A DNA stretch of 16,291 bases from an uncultured Lachnospiraceae bacterium (GTDB taxonomy: Bacteria > Bacillota > Clostridia > Lachnospirales > Lachnospiraceae). Within the stretch, counting starts at the first letter, position 1; each line of letters starts with the position of its first letter. The position numbers were made by a program, and so were the translations under genes. This document shows, in pieces, positions 16,177-16,291 of this stretch. Where the stretch lies: the NCBI GenBank assembly GCA_910586005.1, contig CAJUHG010000014.1:1-16291 (forward strand), given 5' to 3'. Under the pieces are notes generated by a model. That model was given only the letters and a program-made list of their open reading frames with translations. It did no database searches and was not told the origin of the DNA.

Positions 16177-16241
16177 TTAGCAATTAAAAACTCACTAACT
16201 TTCAAAATATAAAAGAAAGATAGTGAGTTTTTAATTGCTAA
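16177..16241. terminator. Hairpin terminator after asnS
   Basis: Arms of 27 nt at 16177-16203 and 16215-16241 pair with one mismatch around an 11-nt A-rich loop. The central part has the form AAAAACTCACTA...TAGTGAGTTTTT, so it can stop transcription from either side. The stem extends beyond the T-run with TTAGCAATT/AATTGCTAA, longer than a terminator needs. Confidence 0.85.
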
Positions 16242-16261
16242 CAGAGGTATGATATTACTTA

Positions 16262-16291
16262 GGTGACTGCACGTGGCGCAACAAAGCGAAC
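16262..16291. other. Possible start of a second structured intergenic element, cut by the window edge
   Basis: The last 30 bases are suddenly GC-rich and share short blocks in the same order as 8101-8128: GCAC, TGGC, CAAC/AAC, AAGCGA. Both stretches follow a hairpin terminator. Only a fragment is visible, so the match is suggestive. Confidence 0.3.

Overview
The window looks like chromosomal DNA of a low-GC Gram-positive anaerobe, most likely a gut Lachnospiraceae (Clostridia). The evidence is AT-rich coding sequence, strong AAGGAGG-type ribosome binding sites, a Firmicutes-type HPr/Enzyme I pair, and large secreted glycosidases ending in lysine-rich Ig-like/Fn3 repeats without a sortase motif. 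Species cannot be assigned from the sequence alone. No transposase, integrase, CRISPR array, tRNA or rRNA gene was seen.

Region 1 (64-7923, + strand) is a compact run: ptsH (HPr), ptsI (Enzyme I), a family I inorganic pyrophosphatase, and a 1783-residue secreted GH32 fructanase. The fructanase start overlaps the pyrophosphatase stop by 4 bp (ATGA). The general phosphotransferase proteins are therefore probably co-expressed with an extracellular enzyme that releases fructose or short fructans. HPr keeps His15 but has Arg where the regulatory Ser46 normally sits. The run ends at a clear hairpin terminator (7965-8007).

Region 2 (7924-8551) is a 628-bp non-coding stretch. It holds the terminator, a perfect 11-bp palindrome, a GC-richer structured element of unknown identity, another hairpin, and a well-formed promoter (TTGAAA-16-TATAAT). 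Two inverted TTTAGTAAA-type sites bracket the promoter's -35 box, and a third copy lies further upstream.

Region 3 (8552-11438, + strand) was one gene for a secreted, about 961-residue GH43 enzyme resembling exo-beta-1,3-galactanases. It now carries a +1 frameshift (extra G in a GGGGG run at 8881-8885) and an in-frame TGA (10395-10397) where the family expects Trp. The rest of the frame is intact, so decay looks recent unless both lesions are sequence errors. A 100-bp hairpin follows.

Region 4 (11641-16145) holds housekeeping and envelope functions. pncB (nicotinate phosphoribosyltransferase, - strand) converges on region 3. Divergent from it are a lipoprotein with FKBP and trigger-factor C-terminal domains, and then asnS. 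The asnS leader places a strong Shine-Dalgarno about 70 nt upstream of the ATG, with a hairpin between them that could bring the two together. asnS ends at a 27-bp hairpin, and the last 30 bases resemble part of the structured element of region 2.
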